Part shown: in pieces, positions 27,137-37,700 of the stretch | Numbering within the stretch: position 1 is the stretch's first letter | Layout: each line of letters opens with the position of its first letter | Assembly: GCA_011056555.1 (NCBI GenBank) | Contig: DSEQ01000036.1 | Location: 1-64,000 of the forward strand | DNA length: 64,000 nucleotides | From: Candidatus Zixiibacteriota bacterium | GTDB taxonomy: Bacteria; Zixibacteria; MSB-5A5; JAABVY01 | Direction of reading: 5' to 3' | Notes under the pieces: generated by a model | Databases searched by the model: none | Told to the model about the DNA's origin: nothing | What the model saw: only the letters and a program-made list of their open reading frames with translations | Position numbers and translations under genes: made by a program

Positions 27137-27764
27137 TGCTCCCCTTCCCTATTTTGTTTTCTGTACCTGCGATTAACCGTCCGATGTTTGATCTGTGAGC
27201 CAGCACCACCACGATTGAAATTATCGCAGATAACAGTACCAGCTCATCCGGAATATTTTTATTCAAGATAAATCTTTCAAAGAGCACAAACAAGGTCAAA
27301 AACAGAGCAGCGCATATCGATCCCAGCGAGACATAGCCTGTCAGGGACAGAATAACGATAAACAGGACAAAAGCCAGTCCCACTTCCAGCGGAAGCAGGG
27401 CCAGAAATGCTCCCGCCGCTGCCAGCACTCCCTTCCCGCCTTTCAGATTGGCGAAGATTGTAAACATGTGACCCAGGACGACCGCGACTGTGCAGATAAG
27501 TTGAAGCTGCAGCAGGCTGAGGATATCGGCAGGCTGAAAGATACGCGGTATGAAATAGACCGCCGCAAATCCCTTGGCCAGATCAAGTAATCCGACCAGC
27601 AGCGCGACCTTGATGCCGGCGACACGATAGACATTGGTGGCGCCTGCATTCTTCGAGCCGTAATCACGGACATCGACACCTTTTAATATCCGCACCATAA
27701 TTATGGCAAACGGTATCGACCCGAGAAGATAGGCTGATATTAATGCCAGAAACGAATTAAGCAT
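27126..27764 (-). CDS. plsY: Glycerol-3-phosphate acyltransferase PlsY
   Basis: The 212-residue inner membrane enzyme transfers acyl groups from acyl-phosphate to glycerol 3-phosphate. The three PlsY motifs are present: GSIPFA (about 16-21), GSKNAGATNVYRV (about 36-48) and LKGGKGVL (about 107). Hydrophobic segments between them match the five to seven helices of the family. The gene overlaps gpsA, which makes its substrate. The methyltransferase gene ends 12 bases upstream, so the operon may begin with the gene at 29492. Confidence 0.95.
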   Translation of the reverse strand: MLNSFLALISAYLLGSIPFAIIMVRILKGVDVRDYGSKNAGATNVYRVAGIKVALLVGLLDLAKGFAAVYFIPRIFQPADILSLLQLQLICTVAVVLGHMFTIFANLKGGKGVLAAAGAFLALLPLEVGLAFVLFIVILSLTGYVSLGSICAALFLTLFVLFERFILNKNIPDELVLLSAIISIVVVLAHRSNIGRLIAGTENKIGKGSSAE

Positions 27765-27776
27765 CGCGTTTATTCT

Positions 27777-28535
27777 TCAGTTCCCGCGGCAGACATAAAC
27801 TGACCGCGGAGTTGTGCCTCCGGGAGGCTTTTCTGTGAAGCATTCAAATATTCTTTCTAAATGGAGCCCGGCGCCCCGGAGAATTTGCTTTATCTCGGAG
27901 GTACGATAGGCCCGTTCCGGAACTGTAACTTCGGCAATTTTATGGGTCTGATTCGCTGATTTCAAGAAAACTGTTATGGTTATCTCCGCAATTCTCTCGA
28001 CCGCATCGTAACTGGTGTACCAGATAGAATGAATCCTCTCAGACTCCCTCACGACCGTCAAGTTGTGCCAGTTCTTTTTAAAGCCGTAATGAGTATTCAG
28101 ATCAAAGACAAATCTGCCCGACGGTTTGAGGAGCCTCGACACCTTCGCAAATATATTCTGCACATCGCCAATATGTATAAAATGATTGACGGTGTCAAAC
28201 AGGCATAGAATCAGGTCGAAGCGGTCATCTATTTCGATTGTTCGCAAATCATCATGTATCAACTGCACCTTGCGTCGTGAGGTCTTCATCTTTTTCCGGG
28301 CAAAACTTAACATAACTTCGGATGAATCTACCCCCACAACCTGTGCGCCCTGATCGGCAAGCTCCAGTGCGGACGAACCGGAGCCGCATGCCAGGTCGAG
28401 AATTTTCATGCGCTTGAAAGTCTTGAGGCCAAGGATGGATTTAATGTAAGGAATCATCCGCAGGCTGAACTCATCCAGGCCGAACTCATCATAGACCAGG
28501 GCAATCGAATTGTATGGTATATCAGTTTTTATCAT
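27777..28535 (-). CDS. Class I SAM-dependent methyltransferase
   Basis: The 252-residue protein has SAM-binding motif I ILDLACGSGSSALEL (about 45-58), motif II GVDSSEVMLSFARKK and acidic motif FDLILCLFDTVNH. The C-terminal half is a beta-rich insert. The substrate cannot be told. Its ATG directly follows the TAG of the upstream gene, so the two are translationally coupled. plsY starts 12 bases downstream. Confidence 0.85.
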   Translation of the reverse strand: MIKTDIPYNSIALVYDEFGLDEFSLRMIPYIKSILGLKTFKRMKILDLACGSGSSALELADQGAQVVGVDSSEVMLSFARKKMKTSRRKVQLIHDDLRTIEIDDRFDLILCLFDTVNHFIHIGDVQNIFAKVSRLLKPSGRFVFDLNTHYGFKKNWHNLTVVRESERIHSIWYTSYDAVERIAEITITVFLKSANQTHKIAEVTVPERAYRTSEIKQILRGAGLHLERIFECFTEKPPGGTTPRSVYVCRGN

Positions 28536-29492
28536 CTATTGAGAGGTTTGATTCCGGGCCGCATGGCCGGCGGCATATCGGGTCATCTCAAACATCGATT
28601 TCACATCATACTGGAGAGTGTCTGCGCCGCCCCTGGCTTTCAGGTACCAGAGATAAATAAAGCTTCTCAGGGTCGGTTTTATGGGCTGATAATCATAATC
28701 AGTGTCACGAAGGCGGTCGAGAACCAGAGAGGTATTTTCCCGAAATTTATGCGAGTTCTCAAATTCCGAGAACTCTTTCGTTTTAAAGACAGCCTCTGCG
28801 GTCGCCCGCAGTTCATCCCTGAGCTGAAAGCGATCGAGATTCTTGACAGCATTCAATATTTCTTCATATTCGCTGCTGACAATTTCACCGTCCTGCATTG
28901 CCAGATAATATTCATTGACAAGCTTGACGCTGTACGCCCCGGTCAGGCCGAGCTTCACCTCGGGATTATAGATAGCCGCAGAATCGAAACCGAGAACCTT
29001 GTACATCTCATCAGAGATTTCCGGGCTCCTGGCCTCAATCAGCTTCCATATCCTCGGCTGCACCTGAGCAAAGTGCTGGCGAAGAAAAGTGCGCTGCAAA
29101 GTGTCCAGACTGGCAGCAATCGTTTTGACCTCCTCGGGCATAATGATCTGGTCGTCGTACTGCCGGCGGAACGACTCCATAAAATCCGCGACCCCGGATC
29201 TAAACTGGTCGGTTGACAGCGTGTCTATATCCAGGGCGGTTTTAAGCTCACTCATGGTTACATCGATAATCAGGGGATCATAGGGATGCACATCAGGATT
29301 ATAGCCGTCAACCGCCGGCAGAACTGCCATTGTTTTCTGTCGGGCGTATTCAAGCCCTTTTTTGAGAAAGAAGTCTTGCATTCGCGGAAAAATGATCAGG
29401 CTCAGGATCACGATGGCAGCCACAACGACTAACGCTATGATTGCTATAATCCTCAAGGCTTTGCTCTTAGCAGCGATCTTGGCTTCCGCCAT
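28536..29492 (-). CDS. Membrane-anchored helical protein of unknown function
   Basis: The 318-residue protein has one membrane helix near the N-terminus (RIIAIIALVVVAAIVILSLI) followed by a mainly helical periplasmic domain rich in acidic and basic residues. No family is recognised. A strong ribosome site (AGGAGG) precedes the ATG. It directly abuts the methyltransferase gene, with no bases between stop and start, which suggests a shared task. The region upstream (29493-29711) separates it from the divergent ornithine cyclodeaminase-family gene. Confidence 0.6.
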   Translation of the reverse strand: MAEAKIAAKSKALRIIAIIALVVVAAIVILSLIIFPRMQDFFLKKGLEYARQKTMAVLPAVDGYNPDVHPYDPLIIDVTMSELKTALDIDTLSTDQFRSGVADFMESFRRQYDDQIIMPEEVKTIAASLDTLQRTFLRQHFAQVQPRIWKLIEARSPEISDEMYKVLGFDSAAIYNPEVKLGLTGAYSVKLVNEYYLAMQDGEIVSSEYEEILNAVKNLDRFQLRDELRATAEAVFKTKEFSEFENSHKFRENTSLVLDRLRDTDYDYQPIKPTLRSFIYLWYLKARGGADTLQYDVKSMFEMTRYAAGHAARNQTSQ

Positions 29493-29651
29493 AATAGACG
29501 CCTCCTTGCTCCGGTTGAGTCTCTAAACAATAGCTTTGATGGGCTTATGGCAAGTAAATTTTAATTAACATTTTCGCTCGGGAAGTTGGTATTTTTTCGG
29601 AACATCCGGTTATACCCCCTCGACAATGGATTGCAGGAAAATAATTTCCGG

Positions 29652-29680
29652 TTGACTTGAGATTGCTAAATTCGTAATTT
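29652..29680 (+). promoter_or_regulatory. Putative promoter of the ornithine cyclodeaminase-family operon
   Basis: TTGACT (29652-29657) and TAATTT (29675-29680) are 17 bases apart. Transcription would start near 29687, 25 bases before the GTG start. Confidence 0.45.
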
Positions 29681-29711
29681 TTGGTATAGAATAAAGGGGC
29701 AGGAGGATAAC

Positions 29712-30713
29712 GTGGATACATGGATCATTAAAAAGTCGGATATCGCCAAAGTTCTGAATATGCAATTATGCATCGATGCGGTCGAGACTTCATTCCGGCT
29801 CTATGGACAGAAGAAGGTTTTGATGCCGGTAAAAGGCTATCTTTACTTTGAAAGCTATAACGGTGATATGCGAAGTATGTCCGCCTACATCCCCGATTTT
29901 TCAATCGCCGGCACCAAGGCCTCCACAGTACACCCTGATAACCCTGCCCGGCAAATGCCCACTCTTACGGCCACTATCCTGCTAATCGATCCCGCCAACG
30001 GTATTCCCCTGGCAATTATGGACGGCACTTATATCACAAGCATGCGCACCGGAGCCGCCGGCGGCGTGGCGGTCAAGTATCTCGCAAATGAGCACATTGA
30101 AACTGCTGGATTTATTGGCGCCGGAGCGCAGGCCAGAAGTCTTCTGGATGCCATGTTTGTGGTAAGGCCCCGGATCAGGAAAATCAAAGTCTATGATATC
30201 CGTGAAAACCGTGCCAGAACGTTCGAGGAATACTGCCGGAAAAATTATGGGGCCGAGGTTGAACTGGAAGCTAATATATCCGATGCTGTGCGAAATTGCC
30301 AGATCGTCAATACCTCGACAGCCTCCCGTCAGCCGCTATTTGACCCTGCCGTGGTGTCCCCGGGCACCCATATCAATGCTATCGGCGCGGATGCTGAAGG
30401 TAAGCAGGAGCTCTCCTCCTCGATACTGAAAAAGTCTGTCCTGGTTATCGATGACTGGGCAGAGGCCTCACATACCGGGGAGATTAATGTTCCGGTCCAT
30501 ATGGGCGAACTGACCCGAAACGACATACAGGCCGAGCTGGGTGAAATAGTTACCGGCCAGAAGGAAGGCCGTCAGTCGGAAAGCGATATAACGGTTTTTG
30601 ATTCGGCCGGACTGGCCTTTCAGGACATTGTAACGGCCTGGAGAGTATATAATATGCTTATAGATAATGACGATTTCAAGGCGCAGCTGCTGAAGATAAA
30701 CCTGGCGGAGTGA
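29712..30713 (+). CDS. Ornithine cyclodeaminase / mu-crystallin family dehydrogenase
   Basis: The 333-residue NAD(P)-dependent enzyme starts at GTG with AGGAGG six bases upstream. The Rossmann motif is FIGAGAQAR (about 137-145). Conserved family segments include [28 protein letters not shown] and [13 protein letters not shown]. Members are ornithine cyclodeaminases, alanine dehydrogenases or related imine reductases. The substrate cannot be fixed from sequence. It is followed closely by a ROK sugar kinase and an aminotransferase; alanine dehydrogenase activity would fit that setting (inference). Confidence 0.85.
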   Translation: MDTWIIKKSDIAKVLNMQLCIDAVETSFRLYGQKKVLMPVKGYLYFESYNGDMRSMSAYIPDFSIAGTKASTVHPDNPARQMPTLTATILLIDPANGIPLAIMDGTYITSMRTGAAGGVAVKYLANEHIETAGFIGAGAQARSLLDAMFVVRPRIRKIKVYDIRENRARTFEEYCRKNYGAEVELEANISDAVRNCQIVNTSTASRQPLFDPAVVSPGTHINAIGADAEGKQELSSSILKKSVLVIDDWAEASHTGEINVPVHMGELTRNDIQAELGEIVTGQKEGRQSESDITVFDSAGLAFQDIVTAWRVYNMLIDNDDFKAQLLKINLAE

Positions 30714-30763
30714 TACCTGCACAAAATTATAATCCGCAGCGCAGCATATTGATTAGAGGAAAC

Positions 30764-31717
30764 ATGAAAGCATTTGCCGGTATCGATCTCGGCGGCACTA
30801 ACATAAAATATGGTCTTGCCGATCCCGGCGGCAGAATCCTGATAAATAGATCCAAACCCTCTCATGCCGACAGGGGCCGCAATGAAATTCTCAAAGATTT
30901 GGAGGAGTGTGCCCGCGAGCTTCTCGAATATGCCGGGCATAAAAAGATGAAAGTCCCCTATATCGGCATCGGCTCTCCCGGCACAGTGGACACAGATAAG
31001 GGGAAAATTCTGGGGCTCTCTCCAAACATTCCGGGCTGGGCCGGGACCGGCATATCGAGCCGCCTCGAGAAAAATCTCAAGATAAAAGTGCATGTCGGAA
31101 ACGACGCTAATCTGATGGCCTGGGCCGAGGTCTTATTTGGCGCCGCCAAAGGTTATCGCAATGTCCTCTGCACGACCGTGGGGACAGGTATCGGTGGAGG
31201 CGTGATTATGAATGGGAAGCTGGTCATCGGCGCATCATACAGCGCTGGAGAGTTCGGCCATATCCCCATAGTAAAGGACGGCAAAAAGTGCAACTGCGGG
31301 CTGCGTGGCTGCCTTGAAGCTTATGCCGGTTCGGACAATCTGATTGCGATGGCTCGAAAGGAGATTAAGGCTGCCGGAGCGAAAAGCAAATATCAGGGAT
31401 CTCTTGAAGATCTGACGGTAAGAACAATTCTGGAACTGTTTAAACAGGGTGATTCCGCAGCATACAAGGCAATCGCAAAGCAGGCCCGGTATATGGCAAC
31501 CGGCTTTGTGTCTGTGATTCATCTGCTGAATCCGGAGGCAATTGTGGTCGGGGGAGGAATTGCCGAGGTCGTTGGAGCAGATTACACTAAGCTCATCAAA
31601 AATGCTTTGGATAATTATGCTTTTAAAGATGCCCTGAAGGGCCTTAAAATTTTAAAGGCACGGCTGGGCAATAAAGCCGGATTTATAGGGGCGGCCTTTC
31701 AAAAAGAGGAAATTTGA
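30764..31717 (+). CDS. ROK-family sugar kinase (glucokinase-like)
   Basis: The product has about 317 residues. The start at 30764 has AGAGGAAAC before it and begins the phosphate-binding strand directly (FAGIDLGGTNIKYGL). Other motifs: SPGTVD, VGNDANLMAWAEV with the catalytic Asp, TVGTGIGGGVI, GEFGHIPI and the zinc-binding CNCGLRGCLEAYAG. These are hallmarks of ROK kinases that phosphorylate glucose or related sugars. An upstream GTG at 30710 in the same frame overlaps the preceding gene and lacks support. Confidence 0.9.
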   Translation: MKAFAGIDLGGTNIKYGLADPGGRILINRSKPSHADRGRNEILKDLEECARELLEYAGHKKMKVPYIGIGSPGTVDTDKGKILGLSPNIPGWAGTGISSRLEKNLKIKVHVGNDANLMAWAEVLFGAAKGYRNVLCTTVGTGIGGGVIMNGKLVIGASYSAGEFGHIPIVKDGKKCNCGLRGCLEAYAGSDNLIAMARKEIKAAGAKSKYQGSLEDLTVRTILELFKQGDSAAYKAIAKQARYMATGFVSVIHLLNPEAIVVGGGIAEVVGADYTKLIKNALDNYAFKDALKGLKILKARLGNKAGFIGAAFQKEEI

Positions 31718-31792
31718 TTCATAAGTCGAAGATATTTCGTATATTACTTGGATAATGCTTTTTTGAAATGAAATAAGAGGAGGTAATAGATC

Positions 31793-32992
31793 ATGCCGGC
31801 TATCTCAGACAGAGGAAATATGATGCCGGAATCACCGATCAGAAAACTGGTTCCATTTGCCGAAGCCGCCAAGAAAAAAGGGAAAACAGTTTATCATCTA
31901 AATATCGGTCAGCCCGACATACCCTCACCGGAGGATGCACTCGAATATGTGCGCAGCAACAATCTTTCATTTATTGAATACAGCCACTCCGCTGGAAATG
32001 AAACCTACCGCAGGAAATTGGCCGAATATTACAAGAGATACGATATCGATATTGATTATACGGATATGATCATCACCACAGGCGGTTCAGAGGCGATCGT
32101 ATTTGCTTTCATGGCCTGCATGAATCCAGGCGAAGAGGTTATTATTTCGGAACCATTTTACACAAATTATAATGGCTTCGCGATCGAGGCGGGGATTAAG
32201 ATCAAACCCATCACCGCCAAAATCGAAGAAAAATTTGCCCTCCCCCCTGTTTCTAAGTTTGAGAAGCTGATCACCGACAGGACCAGGGCGATACTGATAA
32301 ATAATCCCAATAATCCGACCGGCTATCTTTACAAGCGCGATGAGCTGGAAGCCATCCGCGATCTGGTTATAAAGCATGATCTCTATCTACTGGCTGACGA
32401 GGTTTACAAGGAATTTTGTTATGATGGACGCGAATATGTCTCGGTTATGCATTTGAAAGGCATTGAGGACAGGACGGTCTTGATGGATTCTGTCTCCAAG
32501 CGTTACAGCATGTGCGGGGTGAGAATCGGGGCGCTTATCTCCAAGAATAAGGAGATCATAAGTACCGGTTTGAAATTTGCCCAGGCGCGATTGAGCCCCC
32601 CCAGTTACGGCCAGATTGCCGGGGAGGCGGCTGTGGCGACCCCGGAATCATACTTCGAACAGGTACGTGCGGAATATGTCAAGCGCCGAGATATAGTAGT
32701 CGAATCATTGAATAAGATCGACGGTGTCCTGTGTCCCAAACCGAGCGGCGCATTCTATTGCGCCGTGCGCCTGCCGATCGATGATGATAACAGATTTTGC
32801 CAGTGGTTATTGGAAGATTTTGAATACGAGAACCAGACTGTCATGCTGGCTCCTTTGAGCGGTTTTTATTCCACCCCCGGATTGGGCAAGAATGAAATTC
32901 GAATCGGCTACGTGCTGAATGTGGATTCATTAAAGAAGGCCATGAAGTGCATTGAAGAGGCGCTCAAGGTCTATCCGGGAAGAATAAAATAA
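31793..32992 (+). CDS. PLP-dependent aminotransferase (class I/II)
   Basis: The 399-residue enzyme has GAGGAGGT before the ATG. Family segments: LNIGQPDIPSP, TTGGSEAIVFAFMA, NNPNNPTGYLYKRDEL, LADEVYKEFCYDG and the PLP lysine in DSVSKRYSMCGVRIG. The final Arg for substrate carboxylate is in NEIRIGYV. It resembles aspartate/aromatic-type aminotransferases of group I-gamma. The exact amino acid is uncertain. Its stop is one base from the stop of the convergent rlmH gene. Confidence 0.92.
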   Translation: MPAISDRGNMMPESPIRKLVPFAEAAKKKGKTVYHLNIGQPDIPSPEDALEYVRSNNLSFIEYSHSAGNETYRRKLAEYYKRYDIDIDYTDMIITTGGSEAIVFAFMACMNPGEEVIISEPFYTNYNGFAIEAGIKIKPITAKIEEKFALPPVSKFEKLITDRTRAILINNPNNPTGYLYKRDELEAIRDLVIKHDLYLLADEVYKEFCYDGREYVSVMHLKGIEDRTVLMDSVSKRYSMCGVRIGALISKNKEIISTGLKFAQARLSPPSYGQIAGEAAVATPESYFEQVRAEYVKRRDIVVESLNKIDGVLCPKPSGAFYCAVRLPIDDDNRFCQWLLEDFEYENQTVMLAPLSGFYSTPGLGKNEIRIGYVLNVDSLKKAMKCIEEALKVYPGRIK

Positions 32993-32993
32993 T

Positions 32994-33467
32994 CTACTTG
33001 TGATATTTACCTCCATGCAGTATCGACATGGCCCGATAGAGTTGTTCGGCCAGCATCAGCCTGGCGAGCTCATGCGGAAATGTCATTTTCGAAAACGCGA
33101 GAAGCAGGTCTGCCCGCGCTTTAACCTCTTCGGCCAATCCCAGGGCCGAACCGATTACAAAATCGATACTATTATTACCGGATTTAAAGTGTTTGTTTAA
33201 ATATTGTGAGAGCTTTTCGGAGCTCATCAATTTCCCGGCTTGATCGAGGACAACGACGGGTGCGGCATTACCCAGTCGATTGAGGATCCTCTCCCCTTCT
33301 TTCTGCAGAAAAATATCTTTTCGGGACTCGTCCAGCACTTTTTCAGCTTTTATGGTGTTCTCTTCCAGGCGGGCGTATCTTGATATCAGCTTGCTGTAAT
33401 GTTCAAATCCGGATCGTATCCAGCTCTCTTTTGACTTGCCGACCGATATGATGCGGAAGTTTACCAT
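32994..33467 (-). CDS. rlmH: 23S rRNA pseudouridine-1915 N3-methyltransferase RlmH
   Basis: The 157-residue SPOUT methyltransferase has the family C-terminus MTFPHELARLMLAEQLYRA and ends SILHGGKYHK. The SAM-binding knot includes VVVLDQAGKLMSS and FVIGSALGL, where GGAxG more often occurs. It modifies a pseudouridine in helix 69 of 23S rRNA on the assembled ribosome. It is the last gene of the dtd-to-rlmH operon; its ATG overlaps the yjbQ TGA by one base (TGATG). Confidence 0.95.
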   Translation of the reverse strand: MVNFRIISVGKSKESWIRSGFEHYSKLISRYARLEENTIKAEKVLDESRKDIFLQKEGERILNRLGNAAPVVVLDQAGKLMSSEKLSQYLNKHFKSGNNSIDFVIGSALGLAEEVKARADLLLAFSKMTFPHELARLMLAEQLYRAMSILHGGKYHK

Positions 33468-33868
33468 CAGGAGGATTCAATAACCTTGACGATGACCTTG
33501 CGCGAGCGTGAACCATCGAACTCGCAGAAGAACACACCCTGCCATGTTCCCAGAACAAGCCGGCCATTCTCTATCATGATATTGACCGACGAACCCATCA
33601 GCGATGCCTTGATATGCGCAGCCGCATTTCCCTCTGAATGTCTATAATTGTCCGACCAGGGAATATTTTTTTCGAGGCTGTTTATTATGTCGGTCCTTAC
33701 TGAGGGATCGGCCGATTCGTTTATAGTGATGCCTGCGGTAGTATGCGGAACATACACCACGGCCATCCCCTGCTTTACATTCGAATCAGCGACGACCGAT
33801 TTTATCTCGCCGGTTATATCGATAAATTGGGTATGTGAATCGGTCTTTACCGATATTGTTTTCATCAT
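33467..33868 (-). CDS. yjbQ: YjbQ/UPF0047 family protein
   Basis: The 133-residue protein matches the UPF0047 family: PHTTAGITINESADPSVRTD, RHSEGNAAAHIKASLMGSS and LGTWQGVFFCEFDG. The conserved histidines form the metal-like site of the trimer. Family members show weak thiamine phosphate synthase activity, but the main role is uncertain. Four-base ATGA overlap with ftsY upstream and one-base overlap with rlmH downstream show translational coupling. Confidence 0.9.
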   Translation of the reverse strand: MMKTISVKTDSHTQFIDITGEIKSVVADSNVKQGMAVVYVPHTTAGITINESADPSVRTDIINSLEKNIPWSDNYRHSEGNAAAHIKASLMGSSVNIMIENGRLVLGTWQGVFFCEFDGSRSRKVIVKVIESS

Positions 33869-34788
33869 TGAAATAAAGCCTCCACAAAGTCCTTTTTGGA
33901 AAATTCATCCAGATCATCCATCTGCTCCCCCAGGCCGACAAGTTTGACCGGAACATCAAACTGGTCAGCTATTGCGACCACAATACCACCTTTGGCTGTG
34001 CCGTCGAGCTTTGTCAGCACAAGACCTGTTAGCTCCAGAGCCTCGTCAAAGACTTTGACCTGACGCACGCCGTTTTGTCCGGTGGTAGCGTCGATAACCA
34101 GCAAGGTTTCATGGGGGGCGCCGGGATGAACTTTACTGACGACCCTTTTGATTTTCTTTAATTCTTCGAGCAGATTGAGTTTGGTATGCAGGCGGCCGGC
34201 TGTATCTATTATGACAACATCGGAACCTCTCCTCACAGCGGCCTGCATGGCATCAAAAGCGACCGCAGCCGAATCGCCGCCGGGGGCGGATTTGACAATC
34301 TCGCTCTGGGAACGCTGGGCCCAAATCTCCAGTTGTTCCACAGCCGCGGCCCTGAAGGTATCGCAGGCCGCCAGAAGCACCTTCTTGCCCTGATCGTGAA
34401 AGTATTTGGCCAGCTTTCCAATCGTGGTGGTTTTGCCGGTGCCGTTGACGCCCACAATCATAATCACAAACGGTTTACTGTTGTTCTCAAAGAAGCTGCG
34501 GGGCGAACTGCCGTTATCAGAAAATATTTTGCCGATCTCTCTTTTCAACAGGGCCAGAATCTCATCTTCCCCCTGGGGCTTTTCTACTTTATTGGCTTCA
34601 ATCAAGCCGTCGATGATTCTTTGCGTGGTTGAAATGCCGACATCAGATTTGATCAGAATTTCTTCGACTTCATCAAGAAAGTCCTCATCAATTTTCTGGT
34701 GCATTCCGATAACCGTTCGGATCTTTCCAAATACCTCATCTTTGGTCTTGGACAGTCCATTGACCAGCCTTTTGAATGAGAACTTCAT
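33865..34788 (-). CDS. ftsY: Signal recognition particle receptor FtsY
   Basis: The 307-residue GTPase is of the minimal NG type, without the long acidic A domain of E. coli FtsY. Motifs: G1 GVNGTGKTTTIGKLA, DTFRAAAVEQLE, G3 DTAGRLHTK, G4 TKLDGTAKGG and the final GLGEQMDDL. It docks ribosomes carrying SRP at the membrane. It overlaps smc by four bases (ATGA) and yjbQ by four bases. The smc-ftsY pair is a common bacterial arrangement. Confidence 0.97.
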   Translation of the reverse strand: MKFSFKRLVNGLSKTKDEVFGKIRTVIGMHQKIDEDFLDEVEEILIKSDVGISTTQRIIDGLIEANKVEKPQGEDEILALLKREIGKIFSDNGSSPRSFFENNSKPFVIMIVGVNGTGKTTTIGKLAKYFHDQGKKVLLAACDTFRAAAVEQLEIWAQRSQSEIVKSAPGGDSAAVAFDAMQAAVRRGSDVVIIDTAGRLHTKLNLLEELKKIKRVVSKVHPGAPHETLLVIDATTGQNGVRQVKVFDEALELTGLVLTKLDGTAKGGIVVAIADQFDVPVKLVGLGEQMDDLDEFSKKDFVEALFQ

Positions 34789-37700
34789 CGATTTACCTCG
34801 ACCTCCTGCTCTGTTTCCTCTTGCGCTTCCTCGGTTTCCGTTCCCCCCGCGCCCTGGGGACTTTCCTCTTCGCCATCCTGGTCTGCCAGTTCCTCCTCGA
34901 TATCTAACCGCTCTCCGCGCTTTTTCAGATCGACAGAGACGATCTGTGAAATGCCGGGCCTGGACATTGTGATACCATATAGGGTCTCGGCCTGCTCCAT
35001 GGTCAGTTTATTATGTGTTATTATTATAAACTGGGTTTCCTCGGTAAAACGTTTCACCAATTTTAAAAATCTTCCGATATTTGCGTCATCCAGAGGCGCA
35101 TCGACCTCATCCAGAATGCAGAACGGAGAAGGTTTGACCATGTAGAATGAGAAGAGAAGCGCTGTCGCCGTAAGCGCCCTTTCGCCGCCTGAAAGCTGAT
35201 GGATGGATAATAGTTTCTTACCCCGGGGGCGAGCGGATATATGGATCGGCGTCTCCAGCGGATCGGCGTTCTCTTCCAGCCTCAATGTCGCCTCGCCGCC
35301 CTCGAAAAGTTCGCAGAAGACATTCTGGAAATTCTCTTTTACAATTTCGAACGTCTCCAGGAATTTCTTTCGGGCAGTGCTGTTGATACGGGAAATGGTG
35401 GTCTTCAGATCATCCTTGGCTTTGTTGAGATCATCGATCTGGTTCTTGAGAAAATCCGCACGCGATTTTGTCTGCTCGTATTCGTCCAGCGCCAGCAGGT
35501 TAACCGGCCCCAGGGACTCAAGTTTATTTTTCTGCTGAAGCAAGGTCTCTTCTTTTTCGGCGCGCTCATCATCATCGAATCTGATCATGCGGGACTGGGC
35601 ATTCAGATCATAGTTATATCGGTCCAGGGTTTCCTCTGCCAGCTTTTCACGCTGTGATTCATGCGAATTCATTTTCATATTGATTTCATGTAAGCGGTCG
35701 GAAAGCTCCTCCGATTTCTGCCGCAATTGCTTCAGGGACTTATCGAGATTGTTGAGGTTGGTCGCGATCCCGGTAATTTCCCCTTCAGCCTGCATCAGAA
35801 TACTTGATGAATCTTCACGCTGTTTATAGACCTGCTCGATCTCTTCTTCGCTCGACTTGATTTCTCTGGTGAATCTGGTAATATCGAATAATAACTGTCC
35901 AAGCAGCTTGCTCTTCTCCTCAATCGAATGCTCGATCTCGATCTGGAGTTCTGTGAGGCGTCTGTAATTATTCTCTGTCGTCTGCAGGGAGGACTCAGCT
36001 GAGAAAAGCTTCATCTTCAGATTTGATAGGCTCCGTGAGAATTCATCCTTTTCGAGGGTAGCCGCATTGAGTCGCTCCTTCAAATGTGCAACTCTGCCCT
36101 CCAGTTCGGAGAGATGCGTTCTTTTGCTGTCCAGAACCTGATCCAGTCCGGTCTTTTCGGAATCGATTTCCTTGATCCTGTTTTCAATTTCACTACCGGC
36201 CTGTCTCTTTTCGGCAAGCTGTGTGGATAATGCTTTAATCTTCAACTCATTTTGAGACAGGTTTGTGCTGATGGAGGCCAGCTCCTCTTTCAGCCCGGTT
36301 AAAATGTCTGCATCACTCTCTATCAAAGTGGTGAGCTCGGACTGTTTTTTATTCAACCCCCTGATCTCATTCGATATGGTTTCCAGATTTATTTCGATTT
36401 CATTATGACGCTGGTTCAATTCATCAAAACGCGCCTTCTGACCAACCAGAAGAATTTCCTCAGTCCCTCCTATGGCAAGACTCTTCTGGAAATCCAGCAT
36501 CTCACCCTGCGGGGAGACCATGTCGAAACCCTCCAGACCGGGTTCATCGAACAGGCTGCGCACAATCAAAATATCCCGGAAAAGGTATTTTACCATGCCT
36601 GAGTATTTCTCGTCGGATGAGACATAGTCCGAAAGCTGTCCGATGATATTGGGATTTGTCGGGAAACTAATCTCGGGTTCAGAGGGCCGGGGTATATTTT
36701 CCAGAATTATGAGACCGAAACGTCCCAGTTTTTGCTCCAGACCGTATGCCAGCAGATTTCGTGCGGTCTCTTTTGTATCGACCACAAAATAATTGGACAG
36801 TTCCCCCAGAACCGTCTGCACGCAATTCACATATTCAGGTTCAGGGTTTATGAGGTTTGCAACCGTATCGATTATTCCCGGAAACTGCTCCTTAATCTGA
36901 CCAATCTGGGCCGCACCCGAGGTATAACCCTCATACTGGTGAATCACCTTGCCCGCCAGTTCGATCTCGGCCTTGAGATGATGATAGTCTGACGAGAGTT
37001 TCTCCTGCTCCTGCTTTAATTCATCCTGCTGGTTGCGAAGCTGCTCTAATTGGTCGAGGTTTGATCTCCTCTGTTCTGAAGTATGGCCTATTTTTTCCAG
37101 CAGTTCATGCTTTGAATTCTGCAGCCTCTCCTTCTCTGAATTCAGACTGTTCAGTTCTTCCTCGGCAGATCCGATTTCACGCCTGATCTCATCGATTTTT
37201 TCCAGGCCGGTCGAATATTTCAGGTCAAGCGTTATCTGACTTTCCTGATTCTGAGTCACTTCCCTGCTCAGCGATTTTATCTCCGTTTGAATATTCTCAT
37301 ATGAATTGGAAATCTCCTGAGCGGATGAGGTCATGCCGGAGAGCTTCTCTTCGCCATCCTCAACCTGCCGTTCAAGTGAGCGGACCTGGTTGCTGTACTC
37401 CTCGCTATCGGCTTTTGCTTTTTCGATTTCGGCATGCAGACTTTCCTGCTTGCTCTCGAGGGACTCGAGTTCATTCAAAGTCAGATGATGCCGGTTTTTG
37501 GTATTGTCAGTTTTCTCTCTCAAGACTGAAATATTTTTTTCTATCGTATGTAATTGTTCGGTCAGGCGGGCAAGCTTCTCACGTTTTGCTTTGACAGAAT
37601 TTTCTTTCTCCGCGATGTCGAGCTTTGTCTTTTCGCGGTCAAGCTCGAGCACATTTATTTTTGATTTTGTCTCATCCAGTTCAGCCTGGATCTGACCGCC

